Shown piece by piece: positions 1 to 32,572 of a stretch of DNA of 64,000 nt (position 1 is the stretch's first letter; each line of letters starts with the position of its first letter). The DNA lies in assembly GCA_009760855.2 (NCBI GenBank), contig WPIO01000082.1, positions 1,780,001 through 1,844,000 of the forward strand. The letters are read 5' to 3'. The stretch comes from Cristatella mucedo. Its lineage: Eukaryota > Bryozoa > Phylactolaemata > Cristatellidae. The notes below the pieces were generated by a model, which saw only the letters and a program-made list of their open reading frames with translations, was not told where the DNA came from and made no database searches. The translations under genes were made by a program, and so were the position numbers.

Positions 1-345
1 TATTATTTCGATTTGAAGACGTCGTATTTACAGCTTCACCACCATTGGCTGAAATAAGTAGCCAATAGACGGCGAGTTTGTCAAGCACTTTATGTTTTCA
101 TGGCACTTAAACGTAATGCTAAAAATCGCGTGTTGGGAGCTCCTCCTCCGCAGGCCATAAAGCGTCAGGCAGACGCAAGTATCAGTGGGCGTGTGCCTGA
201 CGCTTGGTCCGGAAAGGAAACTGCTACTAGTACAAAGTGTCCGAGTAGAACTGCATACATAAAGTGTTTTGTTGGCGATATTTGCAGTAACATTCAATTC
301 TAAAATAATTTGGCTTAGTAACTGTGTATAGAAATTTTTATTTGT

Positions 346-1539
346 AATAATAATAATAATAATAATGCACTTGATAAAGCGCCCTTAGAGAACTTAATCT
401 CTCTCTAGGCGCTTTAAATTTGCTGCAATAGGAAATGCAATTGAATGGTGAGTAAAATCATGCTTGATAAACAAACAAAATGTATAAAATGGTTAGGAGT
501 GACATGCACAGTGTCAGCACGCATAAGCACATCAAGGACAAATCACAGGGACCCACTAAATGCTGTCCTAAATAGGTGTGTTTTTAAGTTCTTTTTAAAT
601 GTTGTCAGGTCAGGGGGATGTTCTGACTCAGGTCGGGCGGGAGTTCCAGGCTTTGGGAGCCTACAAACTAAATACACGGTCTCCAAAGGATTTGAGGTTT
701 GTACGGGGTATTTGTAGACTGTTGGATTCCGAAAAGCGGGTGGTACGATGCTTGGCCTGATGGGGGAGTATATCTGAGAGATAGGCTGGAGCCAGAGAAT
801 GAAGAGACCTAAAAGTGAGCGACCAAACCTTGAAGTCAATCCGTTGCTTGACTGGTAGCAAGTGCAGGTCGGCGAGAAGTGGTGTGGTGTGGCAACTGCG
901 ACGCTCACGACAGACAAGCCTAGTTGCGGAGTTTTGCACCAGCTGCAATAGCGTGATCGCACATGCTGGTAGGCCAGTAAGCAGTGAGTTGCAGAAGTCG
1001 AGATGGGATGTCACAAATGCATAGACCAACTTACACGTGGTATCTTTATCTAAACAAGCCCAAATTTTAGCAATGTTATGAAGCTGAAAATAGGCAGATT
1101 TGACTGTGGAGCTGGTATGGTCGTCTAACGAGAGGTCGCTTTGGAATATGACACCTAGATTTCGAGCTGATTCAACTGGAGATATGCTGGCAGAGCCAAT
1201 TTTGAGCGTCAGCCTTTCCAATCTCTGAATCACACTGAGTTTGCCCATAACTAGTAAGTTAGTTTTATCGTCATTTAGTTATAGAAATTTGCTGCCATCC
1301 ATGTGCAGATGTCATCAATACATGCAGCAAGTGAGTTGAGAGAATTTGAGGTGCTCGAAGGCTGGGAGGGATCAAAGCAAAGGTACAACTGAGTGTCATC
1401 CGCATAGAAGTGAAAGCCTAGATTGTTCTTGGCAATCACATTAGCAAGAGGGAGAGTATAGACTGTGAAAAGAACCGGACCTAGCACGGAGCCCTGAGGT
1501 ACGCCATATTTCAGAGGTACCTCGGATGATCTTTGTCCA
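346..1539 (-). mobile_element. CR1/L2-type LINE, 5'-truncated copy (RT C-terminal half and 3' end)
   Basis: Reading the minus strand from 1539 down, the copy opens in the reverse transcriptase palm (GVPQGSVLGPVLF), keeps the catalytic YADD at about 1395-1406, and continues through the RT thumb region (SARNLGVIFQSDLSLDDH). It ends in a stem-loop (GCGCC...GGCGC) and a short (ATT)n tail at about 346-365. Stops and frame changes split the reading frame, so it is dead. Its upper edge abuts the tail of the next LINE copy. Family assignment rests on RT motifs and the simple-repeat tail. Confidence 0.85.
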
Positions 1540-4320
1540 TTAATAATAACAATAATATTAATAATGTACTTGATAAAGCACCCTCAGAGAACTTAATCTC
1601 TTTCTAGGCGCTTTACATTTGCTGCAAAGGGAAATGCCATTGAATGGTAAGTAAAATCATGCTTGAAAAACAAAGAAAATGAATAATATGGTTAGGGGTG
1701 ACATGCACAGGGTCAGCATGCAAATGTGGTTAGTGGCAGCATGCACAGTGTCAGCATGCATAAGCACGTGAAGGACGAATCACAGGGACTCACTATATGC
1801 TGTCTTAAATAGGTGTGTTTTTTAAGTTCCTTTTAAATGTTGTCAGGTCAGGGGGATGTTCTGACTCAGGTCGGGAGGGAGTTCCAGGCTTTGGGAGCCT
1901 ACAAACTAAATGCACGGTCTCCAAAGGATTTGAGGTTTGTACGAGGTATTTGTAGACTGTTGGATTCCGAAAAGCGGGTGGTACGATGCTTGGCCTGATG
2001 AGGGAGTATGTCGGAGAGATAGGCTGGAGCCATAGAATGAAGGGACCTAAAAGTGAGCGACAAAACCTTGAAGTCAATCCATTGCTTGACTGGTAGCCAG
2101 TGCAGGTCGGCGAGAAGCAGAGTAATGTGGCAACTGCCACGCTCACGACAGACAAGCCTAGCTGCAGAGTTAACGTCAATACTCCGGAGTCTCCCACTGA
2201 GATGGGACCTGAACCACTGCAGAGCAGTGCCAGTGATGCCCAGGTGAGATGAGAGGCGCTCTAGAAGAACTTTGTGATCGATGGTGTCAAAAACTGCCGA
2301 AAGATCGAGCAAAACAAGCAGAGACACTCTACCCATGTCTGCATTCCTAAGTAGGTCGTTGTATACCCTAAGCAATGCTGACTCTGTGGCGTGATTAGCT
2401 CTAAAGCCAGACTGGAACTTACTAGCAAGGTGTGAGGTTTCGATATATGAGTTCAGCTGGTCCGCCACGATCCGTTGCAGTGTCTTTGATAGGAATGATA
2501 GCAGGGAGACTGGGCGGTAGTTGCTTAAGTTCTCTTGGTCTCGTGTCAATTTCTTGAGAAGTGGCATGACTACAGCTTTTTTAAAGGTGCTGGGACATGA
2601 CCTGAGGCTAATGACATATTAATTATGTTAGTTATGCATGGCAGCAGCAGATCAATGCAACGTAGGAGCAGGACAGTGGGAATAGGGTCCAGAGGACTTG
2701 TTGTCTTCTTTGATTGAGATACGAACTTCAGGACTAGATCAGTAGTGACCTGCTTAAATGTAGACATTAAGGTGCAGCCAAGAATCGGGGAACAGCATTC
2801 TAGTGGAGATGTTGTCATTGCAGGGATGGATTCCCCGATCTTGTCTGTCTTCTGCACAAAGAATCGAGAGAAGCGATCGGCTAGATCATCACAAGGATCA
2901 TCAGGTAAGGAGCTAACCTGGGGAGCGGTTGAGGAGATGGTTTATCGTCGACATCAGCATTTTTGGATTGTGCATCTGTGATTCAACAATGTTTCTATAG
3001 AAGCTAGACTTGGCCTTTGCTAGGATTTATTGGTACGACCTACAGTAGTCTTCATATGCCTGTCGATGGACAGTCAGTCCAGATCTTTTGTATGCTTTTT
3101 CAAGCTTTCGCTTAGTAGACCTGGCTAGTTTAATGTCTGTGGTAAACCATAGGCCGTCTGTGCGGGGGCGCACAGTGCATTTTGTCAGAGGTGCAAACTC
3201 GTCGAGCGTGTCAGCTAGTGCCGTGTTGTAGCTATCTACCAATGATGACAGATCGGAGGGAGGACTGAGCAGCAGAGGTGAAGCAGATATTCTCGCACGG
3301 ACAACATCGATGTCAAGGGTCTTGAGGTTTCGCGATTCACAGGTTATTTTAGAGGAGGAGGTGGGCACACACTGTAGATTGAATGAGATCTGCATGTGAT
3401 CAGATAAGCAGGATTTGGTTATAATTGGTGATGACAAAGTGCAGTTGTATGAGAAAATCTGGTCGAGTGTGTGACCCTTGATGTGAGTAGGACCATGCAC
3501 ATGAGCCAAAAGAGACAATGAGTCAGTCAATGTACGAAATTCGGTGCTGAAGGCGTCAGATAAGTTATCAAAGGGAACGTTGAAATCACCCATAACGAGG
3601 AAGGATCGGTTTCTTGCACACAGAATCGAAATGAGATCGGAGAAATCTGAGATAGAGGAGGATTTAGTACCTGGTGGGCGATAGACTACTGCCACTATCG
3701 GTAGCTTCTTTTTGGATGAGACCAAGACAATTGATTCAAAAGACTGCTTCGAGGGTGCAAATGGCTTGAAGTTGAATTTCGAGCGCACGACAATAGCAAC
3801 TCCACCTCCAGTTTTGATCTATCTAGGGTTGTGAAAGAACAAGAAACCAGATGGGGTAGCGTCTTTTATTGTCGGGCAGTTTATCGATTTCAGCCAAGTT
3901 TCAGTTAGGGCGAGCAGGTCGATACCATTTTTAGAAATAAGGTCGCTTATTACCAGAGGCTTATTGCACATTAAGCGAGGATTCCAAATTTGTGATTGCA
4001 AGCATTGGTGATAACCACTCTGGGGCTGACGTTCAGTCTCATGCGTATCGAGGCGGAGAGAGGCGATTTGCTCGCATCTTGAATTGCAAAGCATACAAGT
4101 AGCACCCCCGGACTCATTGGTTTCTAAGGAAAAGCGAAAAGCAGTGAGTGGGCACTGACAACGAAGAGCCAGTTTGCGCATACATCTATCGGCTAATTTT
4201 CTTAAGCTAACCGATGGTAAAACCATTCTCTCCTCGCAGGTAAGATAAGTTGCTCTTGCAATCGGCGCGGTCATAGTGCGATCGTCATTAAGCGTTCATG
4301 ACGGGAAGTCCTCTTTTTTC
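1540..4320 (-). mobile_element. CR1/L2-type LINE, nearly full-length but internally deleted
   Basis: This is the longest LINE copy in the window. From 4274 down the minus strand encodes the start of an AP-like endonuclease (NGIDLLALTETWL), then at 3788-3027 its core (VVYRPPGTKS, FLVMGDFNVPF, THIKGHTLDQIFS, SCLSDHMQI). After that comes the RT N-terminal part at 2857-1899 (NYRPVSLLSFLSK, FQSGFRANHATESALL, FDTIDHKVLLERL). The palm segment carrying YADD is deleted near 2172: the frame jumps from RSIDVN directly to SAARLVCRERG. Stop codons separate the pieces. The 3' end is the family stem-loop followed by an (ATT)n-like tail at about 1540-1565. Confidence 0.85.
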
Positions 4321-4329
4321 ACCTCTCTA

Positions 4330-5420
4330 AATATGCAATTTTCTTAAATAAGATCTCTCCAACAGCTAGTCATACCGTTTTTTCCCAGGTCAGGATTAGG
4401 AACTATCTCACAAGGCGGCTGGCCACAATTCTCACTAACTTCTGGTTTCTGTTTAGAATAGGCTACTGTGAGAATTGTTGGCAGTGATACCGAGAAAATT
4501 CATCAAGCCTCTACAGTTGGTGAGTTTTAAACCTGCAAGGTTGGTTAATCAATCCAAGAAATTCAGCCAAACGTGTTTCTATTGCTGAGAGAGCTACTTA
4601 TAACTCTTTGTTGATCAACTGACGCAGAAAAGTCTTACTCTGATCACCAGGCCATGGCTTGGCTCCAGTATACCTACCTGAACTTTTGCAAGGGTTTTAG
4701 CCTTCTCGTGTATTGGTGGATATTCTGGACATTAAATTAGCTGTTCTATTCTTTTACTTTTTCTCTGCATGTCGCAGACTAGGGAACGCACTTCCATAAT
4801 TCTTATACAAAGAAACTGCTCTGTCTTGTTTCCAACTCAACATCGTTTCAGCCTTCTTGCGGTACTGCGTCTATGCTACTCGATTCGTCGACCTCCATTT
4901 GACTCAGCAGAGCTTCTCACTTTTCTTTTATTACGCGAGTCGGTTGCCTAAAATATGCGTATCAAAGTATCCAATCAAAGGCCACTCAGCCTTTGATTGG
5001 ACTATACAAAATACTGTGCAGCATAGCACCCACTCAGTCTGTAGTCTTTTGGAGAGTTTCGCTGGCGGTGACGCATTCACACATATCATTCGCTGCATGT
5101 ATGAGCGTATGTGCACAGGTAAATATCCCACGAAAATCGACTAGAACAAGTGAAGCCTTTTGTGTCAGAATGTGTTCTTGTACCGCGTTAAGAGTGCATT
5201 GGAGTACATTTAGTCCCGCGTTAAGAATGCTTAATCGTAAGTTCAACTGTTACCGCATCATTTCAACTATTCAATGCAGGTTTGTCGCCCATCTCACCCA
5301 TCAACTATTTACATTTACATTTTACATACTCTTTAACGCAGAGCTGTCTATTACAGAGTCACACAAGGGCACAAGTGAAGTCACTTTAAGGATCGAGGAA
5401 ATATAAAATATAGAAAACAG
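4330..5420. other. no recognisable gene
   Basis: This is AT-rich DNA between the large LINE and a repeat/DNA-transposon cluster. The short open frames here have no domain, no convincing splice pair and no repeat partner that I recognise. Confidence 0.4.
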
Positions 5421-5568
5421 TCGATACAACTTGTCCAACAGTCAATTATTTTACCAGGGTCCCCTTCAAAAGGCAAATGTATTAGAAACTGGGTTGAAAG
5501 TTTTCACGATTTTGAAACGAAAGGAAAACACGATTACGCGAATTGTGCCTAGCCCGGAAGTCGCCAAA

Positions 5569-5871
5569 CAGTGGCGGAGCCAGAGGGGCGCGGGCGGGAG
5601 CAAATGCCGCCTACTGCTGGGCAGCGGCCTGGGCCGCCTTCTATTCTTACGCCCACCGACCGTCACCAACGACCAAATTATGTCATAAAACCGCTCGATG
5701 AGCAAACGCCGAGTTCGCGTGGAATAGACATTGTTATTTTGCTCTATAATTTTTTATTAATTGCTGGTCTAGCACCGACTAAATGAAAGTGTTGCCTGTC
5801 TTGCACACTGCATGAAAATTAGGCAGGCCTCGCCCCGCCATACCGCGAATAAAGTCCTGGCTCCGCCACTG
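5569..5871. mobile_element. hAT-like non-autonomous DNA transposon (MITE)
   Basis: A 303-bp element is bounded by perfect terminal inverted repeats: CAGTGGCGGAGCCAG at 5569 and its reverse complement ending at 5871. CAGTGGCGG-type termini are typical of hAT elements. The interior is GC-rich and has no transposase. The flanking octamers match only in their last bases (tcgccaaa against ctatcaaa), so the target-site duplication is not clear. It sits inside a copy of repeat family A. Confidence 0.7.
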
Positions 5872-5893
5872 CTATCAAACGTCCCGGAGGAGC

Positions 5894-5947
5894 TATATCA
5901 ATCAATTTCTATATATATTAATATATATATAGAAATTGATTGATATA
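5894..5947. repeat. perfect AT-rich palindrome
   Basis: The arm 'tatatcaatcaatttc' is followed by alternating TA and then by its exact complement. This gives a 54-nt near-perfect hairpin centred on ttaa, lying between the inverted halves of repeat family A. Confidence 0.8.
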
Positions 5948-6504
5948 AATATATATTTCCCGCAATAATGAAGAATATGTGTAGCAGTATTTATCCAGCA
6001 AAAATCATGAATAAATTACTGCAGTGCTGTAATGTGCCAGCCGAGCTGAACTCATATTTCGAAATTCACCTTGACCCGTGAAGTATTGGCCAGTTACGGA
6101 TTGTACACGGTACAAGGATACACTACAAACGAAGCTCTTTAAAAGTCGTAAGCGTTCACTCCAACAAGCAGCAAACATGTGCCATCGGTGCATCAAGGTT
6201 CAACAAGCTGGGACGCGAGTCCTGTTTCATACTGAGAAGGGTAAACTTTTTATATGTGGATATGCTGCTTCCTGCTTGCTTGCGGGTTAGACGCAGTGTG
6301 CATAGTCATTAATTTTATTTTCTTAGGTGGAAATCCTCAAAACGTCCGACCCTATTTTTACCACGCTGTCTTTTGAAAGGTACCCAAAGGAAATATTCGA
6401 ACGATGGACCAATTTGAATGGTAGTACTATTTTCTCGACATTTACTTTGGACTGACAATTGCTGGATACGGGCTTTTGAAGCCTTATAAACCATCGATCG
6501 CGAC

Positions 6505-6655
6505 ACAATAAATAAATAAATAATTTGTATAGCGCCCTAAAAGATCTCTTTTCAGGCGCTTCACGTATGCCACTGGGCTCGAGCCCACGCCCTCGGGGCC
6601 AGACCTTGGTTGAGGCGAGCACTTTAACCACTGGGCCAAAGCAGCTCGGCATTCC
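6505..6655 (-). mobile_element. SINE-A copy (tRNA-like head, LINE-like tail)
   Basis: On the minus strand an A-box-like stretch (TGGCCCAGTGGTTAAAG) and a B-box-like stretch (GGGCTCGAGCCC) are followed by AAGCGCCTGAAAAGAGATC and the complementary AGGGCGCT. An A/T-rich (attt)n tail lies at about 6508-6525. The family recurs in this window at 50.1, 51.4, 57.3, 57.6 and 61.2 kb. Confidence 0.7.
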
Positions 6656-6719
6656 GTCCCTATTCCGCGTAGCTCAGGAGCCGCTAATAATCTCAAGTAG
6701 CAACGTCCGAATGGGACCG

Positions 6720-6838
6720 CTGTAGATGCATGATGGAGCTGTAGATGCATGATGGCTGCAGATGGAGCTGTAGATGCATGATGGATGCTGATGGAGCTGT
6801 AGATGCATGATGGCTGCAGATGGAGCTGTAGATGCACT
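6720..6838. repeat. short tandem repeat (gatgcatgatgg / agctgta units)
   Basis: Imperfect repeats of 'gatggagctgtagatgcat' alternate with 'gatggctgca'. The array stands at the edge where AT-rich DNA changes to GC-rich DNA. Confidence 0.75.
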
Positions 6839-7097
6839 CGCGCTTCAATGCGAAGCTCCTGCTGCCGCCGCTTGGCGACACCGCGCTTCCGTCTAGCGCC
6901 CAGATAGAACCCGCCTCAGATGCGGCAGCGGCAGCAGCAGCCGCCGCAGTTGGCTCAGACCGGGCCTCGCGTGCGACGAGCCTCGCTCTCGTTACTGCCG
7001 GCCAACCAGCGCCTGTAATCGCTCAGCAGCAGGCGTATCCGCGAGGCGCTTCTGTCGCCTCTGCCGCATCGACGCCGGGGTCGGACAGGACGACGCT

Positions 7098-7103
7098 TTT
7101 TAT
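7098..7103 (-). terminator. candidate poly(A) signal of the PDZ gene
   Basis: AATAAA on the minus strand lies about 450 nt downstream of the PDZ-gene stop codon. It is the first such hexamer I noticed in this GC-rich stretch. Confidence 0.4.
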
Positions 7104-7183
7104 TCTCACAAACTGACGGCCGCAATCAGGAAAGCAACGGAGGCCCGACGAACGCGTCGAGCCATGCGAGGTGTTTGACGCCC

Positions 7184-7214
<31 letters not shown>

Positions 7215-7552
7215 CTCCTGCTCCAGCTGCTCCCGCTGCGAACGACACTAGAGGGCGTCTGCGCAGCCGCCGTCGGCTTTCCTCTCGGCGGCGAGTCGCC
7301 GGCGCTCGCCGCGTCACACGTCGGTCACGGCAGCTCGATTGCAGCTGCGAACCGGACGAATTTGCAGTCGGTCGCTGCCGGTGGTGAATTCGGCGAGCGC
7401 TGGCTCCCCGCTGCTTCGCGCGGCCCGGTTTTCACGGCCCGCGCGCGCCGCCGCTAGAGGCGCTGGCGCCGTACGCCTGCGCGGGCGCGGACGCAGTCGT
7501 CGCCGGGCGCAGTCGCCGGTCGCCGTTCGGCGCTTTGCCGCGCCGTCGTCGC

Positions 7553-15295
<7,743 letters not shown>

Positions 15296-16011
15296 TGCTC
15301 CGCAGGGCGCAAAGACGGCGGATCTCGAAAAAGCGTCGACGCTCAGCCGCAAAGCGGCAGCGCAGCCGCTTTATTGACGGCTCGAAGGCCCCCCGTAACG
15401 AGTTTACGAGCGGGGTCAGAACCCACGTGACCCGGACCATTAGGAACGGAATACAGACGCGTGCGCAAAGTAATTAAGGCGGGACTTCGATCGCTGCCGA
15501 ACATTTTGGCCTGGGCTGACTCTTTACTGCGTGAGCTGCGCTTCCTGCTGGATGGTGAAACGCCGCGGAGGCACGCGGCGGCGCACGCGCGCACCGTCAG
15601 GCTGCACGCGACCTGGCGGGCGGGCTGCAGACGCCCGCTCGGCCAAGCTGCTGGTGCGAGCCGATCGGTCGGCGGAAGCTGATGGGAGCGTTCCGACGCT
15701 GCGCCCCGGCTCCTCTCAAGTTTAATAGCAGGGAAATGAAATCGAAATAAGCTTTCAAGTAAAGCGTCGCAGCTCTGCTGCTGTTGGCTATTTTCCATAG
15801 AAATTCGATATTCTAGGGTTAGAGTCGATTGTCTTGGCCATTTTGTCGCCGATGCAGCAGCAGGCTGGCATTGGTTCGGGCAGGTAAGCGGCACTCCTTC
15901 ACGAGGCCGGATGTTGTCTTTCACAAGGTCGTAAGTATGACCATTCGATGATCCCTCGTCCCTGTACAAGCCGAGGCAGCAGCTTCTAGTCAGTACTCAA
16001 AAAGTAATGGC

Positions 16012-16722
16012 ATGCATCAACATAGCGAACCTTGCAGCCCCTCAATGTTGAAATTCAAGCAGGTCACTAGTGATCTCGTCCTGAAGTTCATGTCCCAATC
16101 AAAGAAGACAAGTCCTTTGGACCCAATTCCCACTGTCCTGCTCCTACGTTGCATAGATCTGCTGCTGCCATGCATAACTAACATCATTAATATGTCATTA
16201 GCTTCAGCTCATGTCTCAGCACCTTTCAAAAAAGCTGTAGACAGGCCACTATTCAAGCGAGCGACACTAGACCAAGAGAGCTTGAGCAACTTCCGCACAG
16301 TCTCCTCCCTTCTACCACTCCTATCAAAGACACTGGAACGAGTCGTTGAAGACCAGCTGAACTCATATTGAAACTTCAAACCTTGCTAGTAAGTTCCAGT
16401 CTGGATTGAAAGCTAATCACTCCACAGAATCAGCATTACTTAGGGTGTACAACGACCTACTTAGGAATGCAGACATGGGTAAAGTATCTCTGCTTGTTTT
16501 GCTCAATCTATCGGTAGCTTTTGATACTATCGATCACAAAGTTCTTCTAGAGCGCCTCTCATCCCGCATTGGCATGATTGGCACTGCTCTGCAATGGTTC
16601 ATGTCCTATCTCAGTAGGAGACTCCAGAGTATTGACGTGAGTGGACAAAGATCATTCGAGGCACCTCTGAAATATGGGGTACCTCAGGGCTCCATAATAG
16701 GTCCGCTATAAGTAAACAATAG
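16012..16722 (+). mobile_element. CR1/L2-type LINE fragment (RT N-terminal half)
   Basis: The plus strand encodes the RT N-terminal region (TSPLDPIPTVLLLRCIDLLL, SNFRTVSSLLPLLSKTLERV), then HSTESALLRVYNDLL and FDTIDHKVLLERLSS, up to GVPQGSIIGPL. It is broken by a stop after DQLNSY (near 16369). It is interrupted by a second copy that restarts at the same protein region. Confidence 0.85.
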
Positions 16723-18045
16723 TCCGTAATAGGTATCGCTCACCAAGTCTTTCCTGAACGCCTCTCATCTCGTCTGGGCATCACTGGCACTGCTCTGCAA
16801 TAGCTCAGGTCTTATCTCAAGTGGGAGACACCATAGTATTGATGTGAATGGACATTAATCATCCGAGATACCTCTGAGATATGGGGAATCTCAGGGCTCC
16901 GTGCTTGGTCCTGTTCTTTTCACGGTTTATTTTCTTCCTCTTGCCGACGTGATTGCCAAACATAATATAGGCTTTTACTTCTATGCGTGCGACACTGTTT
17001 TACCTTTGATCCCTCCCAGCCTTGGAGAACGTTGAATTCTCTCAACTCACTTGCTGCATGTATTGATGACATCCATACATGGATGGCAGCAAGTTTTCTT
17101 AAACTGAATGATGATAAAACCAACTTACTACTTACGAAAAACCAAGTGATTTAGAAATTGGAAAGGCTAACCCTCAAAATCGGCTCTCCTGGTATATCTC
17201 CAGTTGAATCTGCACGAAATCTAGGTATTATGTTCGAAAGTGACGTTTCGTTAGACGACCACATCAGCTCCACAATCAAGTCTGCCTACTTTTAGCTACA
17301 TAACAATGCTAAAATTCGAGCTTGTTTAGATAAGGATACCATGTCTAAGTTGGTCCATGTATTTGCGACATCCCGTCTTGACTTCTATAACTCACAGCTT
17401 GCCGGTCTACCGGCCTGTGCAATCAGTCGCTTACGGCTGGTGCAAAGCTCTGCAGCTAGGCTTGTCTGCCGTGAGTCAGTTTCCACATCACACCATTTCT
17501 CGCCGACCTGCACTGACTACCAGTCAAGCAACGGATCGACTTCAAGGTTTTGTCACTCACTTTAGGCCCCTTCATTCTTTTGCTTCAGCCTACCTCTCAG
17601 ATCTACTCCCCCCACCAGGCCAAGCATCGTGCCACCGGCTTTTGGGAATCTAACAGTTTACCAATACCTCTTACAAACCTCAAATCCTTTTGAGACCGTG
17701 CATTCAGTTCGTTTGATCCAAAAGCCTGGAACTCCCTCCCGACCTGCGTCAGAACATCCCCTGACTTGACCACATTTAAAAATAACTTAAAACACCTATT
17801 TAGGACAGCATTTAGTGGGTCCCTGTGATTCGTCCTTTATGTGCTTATGCATGCTGACACTGTTGCATGCTGCCACTAACCACACTTGCATGCTGACCCT
17901 GTGCATGTCACCTTTAACTATGTTATTCATGTTGTTTATTAAGCATGATACCACTCGCCATTCGATCGTGTTTCCTTTGGTAATGAACCTAGAAAGAGAT
18001 GAGTTCTCTGAGGGCGCTTTATCAGGCGTAATATTCATATTAACA
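16723..18045 (+). mobile_element. CR1/L2-type LINE fragment (RT palm to 3' end)
   Basis: The sequence restarts inside the RT palm ('ctctcatctcgtctgggcat'), repeating with clear divergence the region already present at 16540-16700. It continues through the RT C-terminal part (ACAISRLRLVQSSAARLVCR) to the family 3' stem-loop at about 17995-18030. Numerous stops and small indels show it is dead. Confidence 0.8.
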
Positions 18046-18451
18046 TTACAAAAGCCGTCACAGAAATGTGGGCTGAGTCAAATACCACCCTCTTTTATCG
18101 TATACTTTTGCACAAGCTTTGGAACTTTAGGGCAAGGCTAAGCATCAGGACTTCCAAGACAGGTCCGCCTTGCCTTAATCACGTCACCTCTGACTGCAAC
18201 TGTAGGTCATCTAAAAGCAAAGCAGGTTGCGGCACGACACTAAGCATGCAAGCTAGACCACCATGCTTCTAAATGCCTCTGCAAGTGGCTGTGTAACACA
18301 ATCTTAGCAATGTGATCTATAACGATATGATCACACGAAGTCGGGGTACGCTGTAATATTTCTCAATTACACAGAGCCAAACAAAAACTATCTAGTACCT
18401 GGCTAGAATTCAAATTCAACAAACAAGTGTTTGACTAGCGTTTAGCCTTTG

Positions 18452-18457
18452 TTTATT
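18452..18457 (-). terminator. candidate poly(A) signal of COPS5
   Basis: AATAAA on the minus strand lies 73 nt past the COPS5 stop codon, a normal spacing for a short 3' UTR. Confidence 0.6.
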
Positions 18458-18529
18458 TCTTATTCTAATCTCTATAAGAATACGTTGCAGTTGCACTGTC
18501 AGGAGCTCAACACGTGGAAGTTAAGAAGA

Positions 18530-31143
<12,614 letters not shown>

Positions 31144-32559
31144 TTTGGGGGGCACCAGAGACCACCACCATAAACTTCCGGTCGATGGGTAGCTCATTGA
31201 CTACGGAGGAAGACGCTGTATTTTGAAGTAAGTTAAGACATAAATTAACCTAAATTATTTCCTTTATTTATTTTATAAATGCATTTGGTTTTTAAGTAGA
31301 GCATAATGTTCTAAAGATAAAAGCTCGCTCTACTGCTTTTAAGCGCTGACAGTCACGTGCCAGCAGACCGCTCTTACTCTGCGTTGTCCCATGGACCAAG
31401 CTTCACCCCATGGCCAATTATATTCGTAAGTAATAATATAATCTTGTCTTGTAGCTAACGCTTCTGTTTTATTATACTTCTACCTTACTTTGGTTATGCC
31501 TGTACTGTAACGTTTGTGAATAGGGGGCCTCACGACTTCTTTAGCGAGCCGTTTAGCTGGCGGCATTTTTGAACTCAAGTCCATGGCAGGCTTTGGACTC
31601 ATCATAGCACAGCGTGGCGCATCAAGACGAGGGAGGCAACAAGTAAATTATGTAATAGTCTCACATTTTACCTATTCCTCATTGAGTGAGTAATTTTGAG
31701 TAATTGAGTAATTTTCTGAACTTCGGCGTTTCTCTTCACTGCTCGAAGAGTGGGGTGGGTGCCTCGGTGCTCGCTCATCACGGATGCTTGCCTGAACTGC
31801 AAAAGTCCTGTCATGAAGAGACCTTATATGCGCTACCATCAAAGACGGCAGTAGCGATATTTTTAAAGATGTTTCCTTTGTTTGCCATGTCCTCCGCGCG
31901 CTGGTTCGTTTGGTGCAACGGATCAGCGATAGCGTTTGCACCAAATAGAAATGGCTCCACCAGCGTGTTTAAAAAAAACACGAAGCACCACAGTTATTGC
32001 TGGCGAGAGGCCTTTGCTAGTTTTTTTTTTATTTTGTAAGCATGAGGGGTTCGTAGTTCGCAACCATCTGTCCTTAGAATCATACGAAACAAGTGATCGG
32101 CAGCTTTTCTGACAGCAGTACCTGCCTAAAGCTTGAATTACTTCTACTGTGGCAGTAATATGCAAGTGAGTCATTATCTGGATTTTATAGCGATAAACAC
32201 CCATAAGGAATGTCGTATCAATGAAAATAAAAAAGAAAGCATCGTGCTATACTCTAGAACTCGATGTCTGAAAGCTAAGCGGGAGTGTTCCAATTCACAC
32301 ATTTCGATAAAAGGAGTGCAGTGGCAGAGGACCAAGCCATTTACCGCTAAGGATTGTAATTTACGATGAAGTTTTGTCGAAACAATTTTTTTTCTTAAAT
32401 TTTTGTAAACAACGTTTGACTGCATCCCAAATTTTCATTTTTTGAAAAAAATGCACTGTTTCTAGCTGTAAGATTACCAGAAATCCATCCATGCATAAAT
32501 TACTAATAGCTTATACCGTAGTATAAAGATCATAATTGAATGGTTCACTTTACTTTTAG
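31144..32559. promoter_or_regulatory. divergent intergenic region between COPS5 and the bHLH-like gene
   Basis: The two genes point away from each other with about 1.4 kb between start codons. A splice acceptor at 32559 (cttttag) suggests an untranslated first exon of the plus gene somewhere here. No CpG island, TATA box or conserved operator was recognised. The open frames in it show no domain. Confidence 0.4.
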
Positions 32560-32572
32560 TTTGGTGGGTAGC

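Larger units (their letters stand above)
5431..6480. repeat. dispersed repeat family A in inverted arrangement
   Basis: The sequence at 5431-5568 (minus orientation) and 5990-6460 (plus orientation) belongs to the same family as 19870-20280 (plus) and 56105-56540 (minus). Shared landmarks are a 'caacaagc' block, a 'ttcgaaaggtac'-like block and a 'ttttcttgacatt'-like block. No coding frame is shared. The two halves here face each other around a hAT-like insertion and an AT palindrome, so the locus is a fold-back. Confidence 0.6.

Noticed and set aside
346..4320. A domesticated reverse transcriptase
   Set aside because: The frames are cut by stops, an internal deletion removes the catalytic part in one copy and the other is 5'-truncated; these are ordinary dead LINEs.
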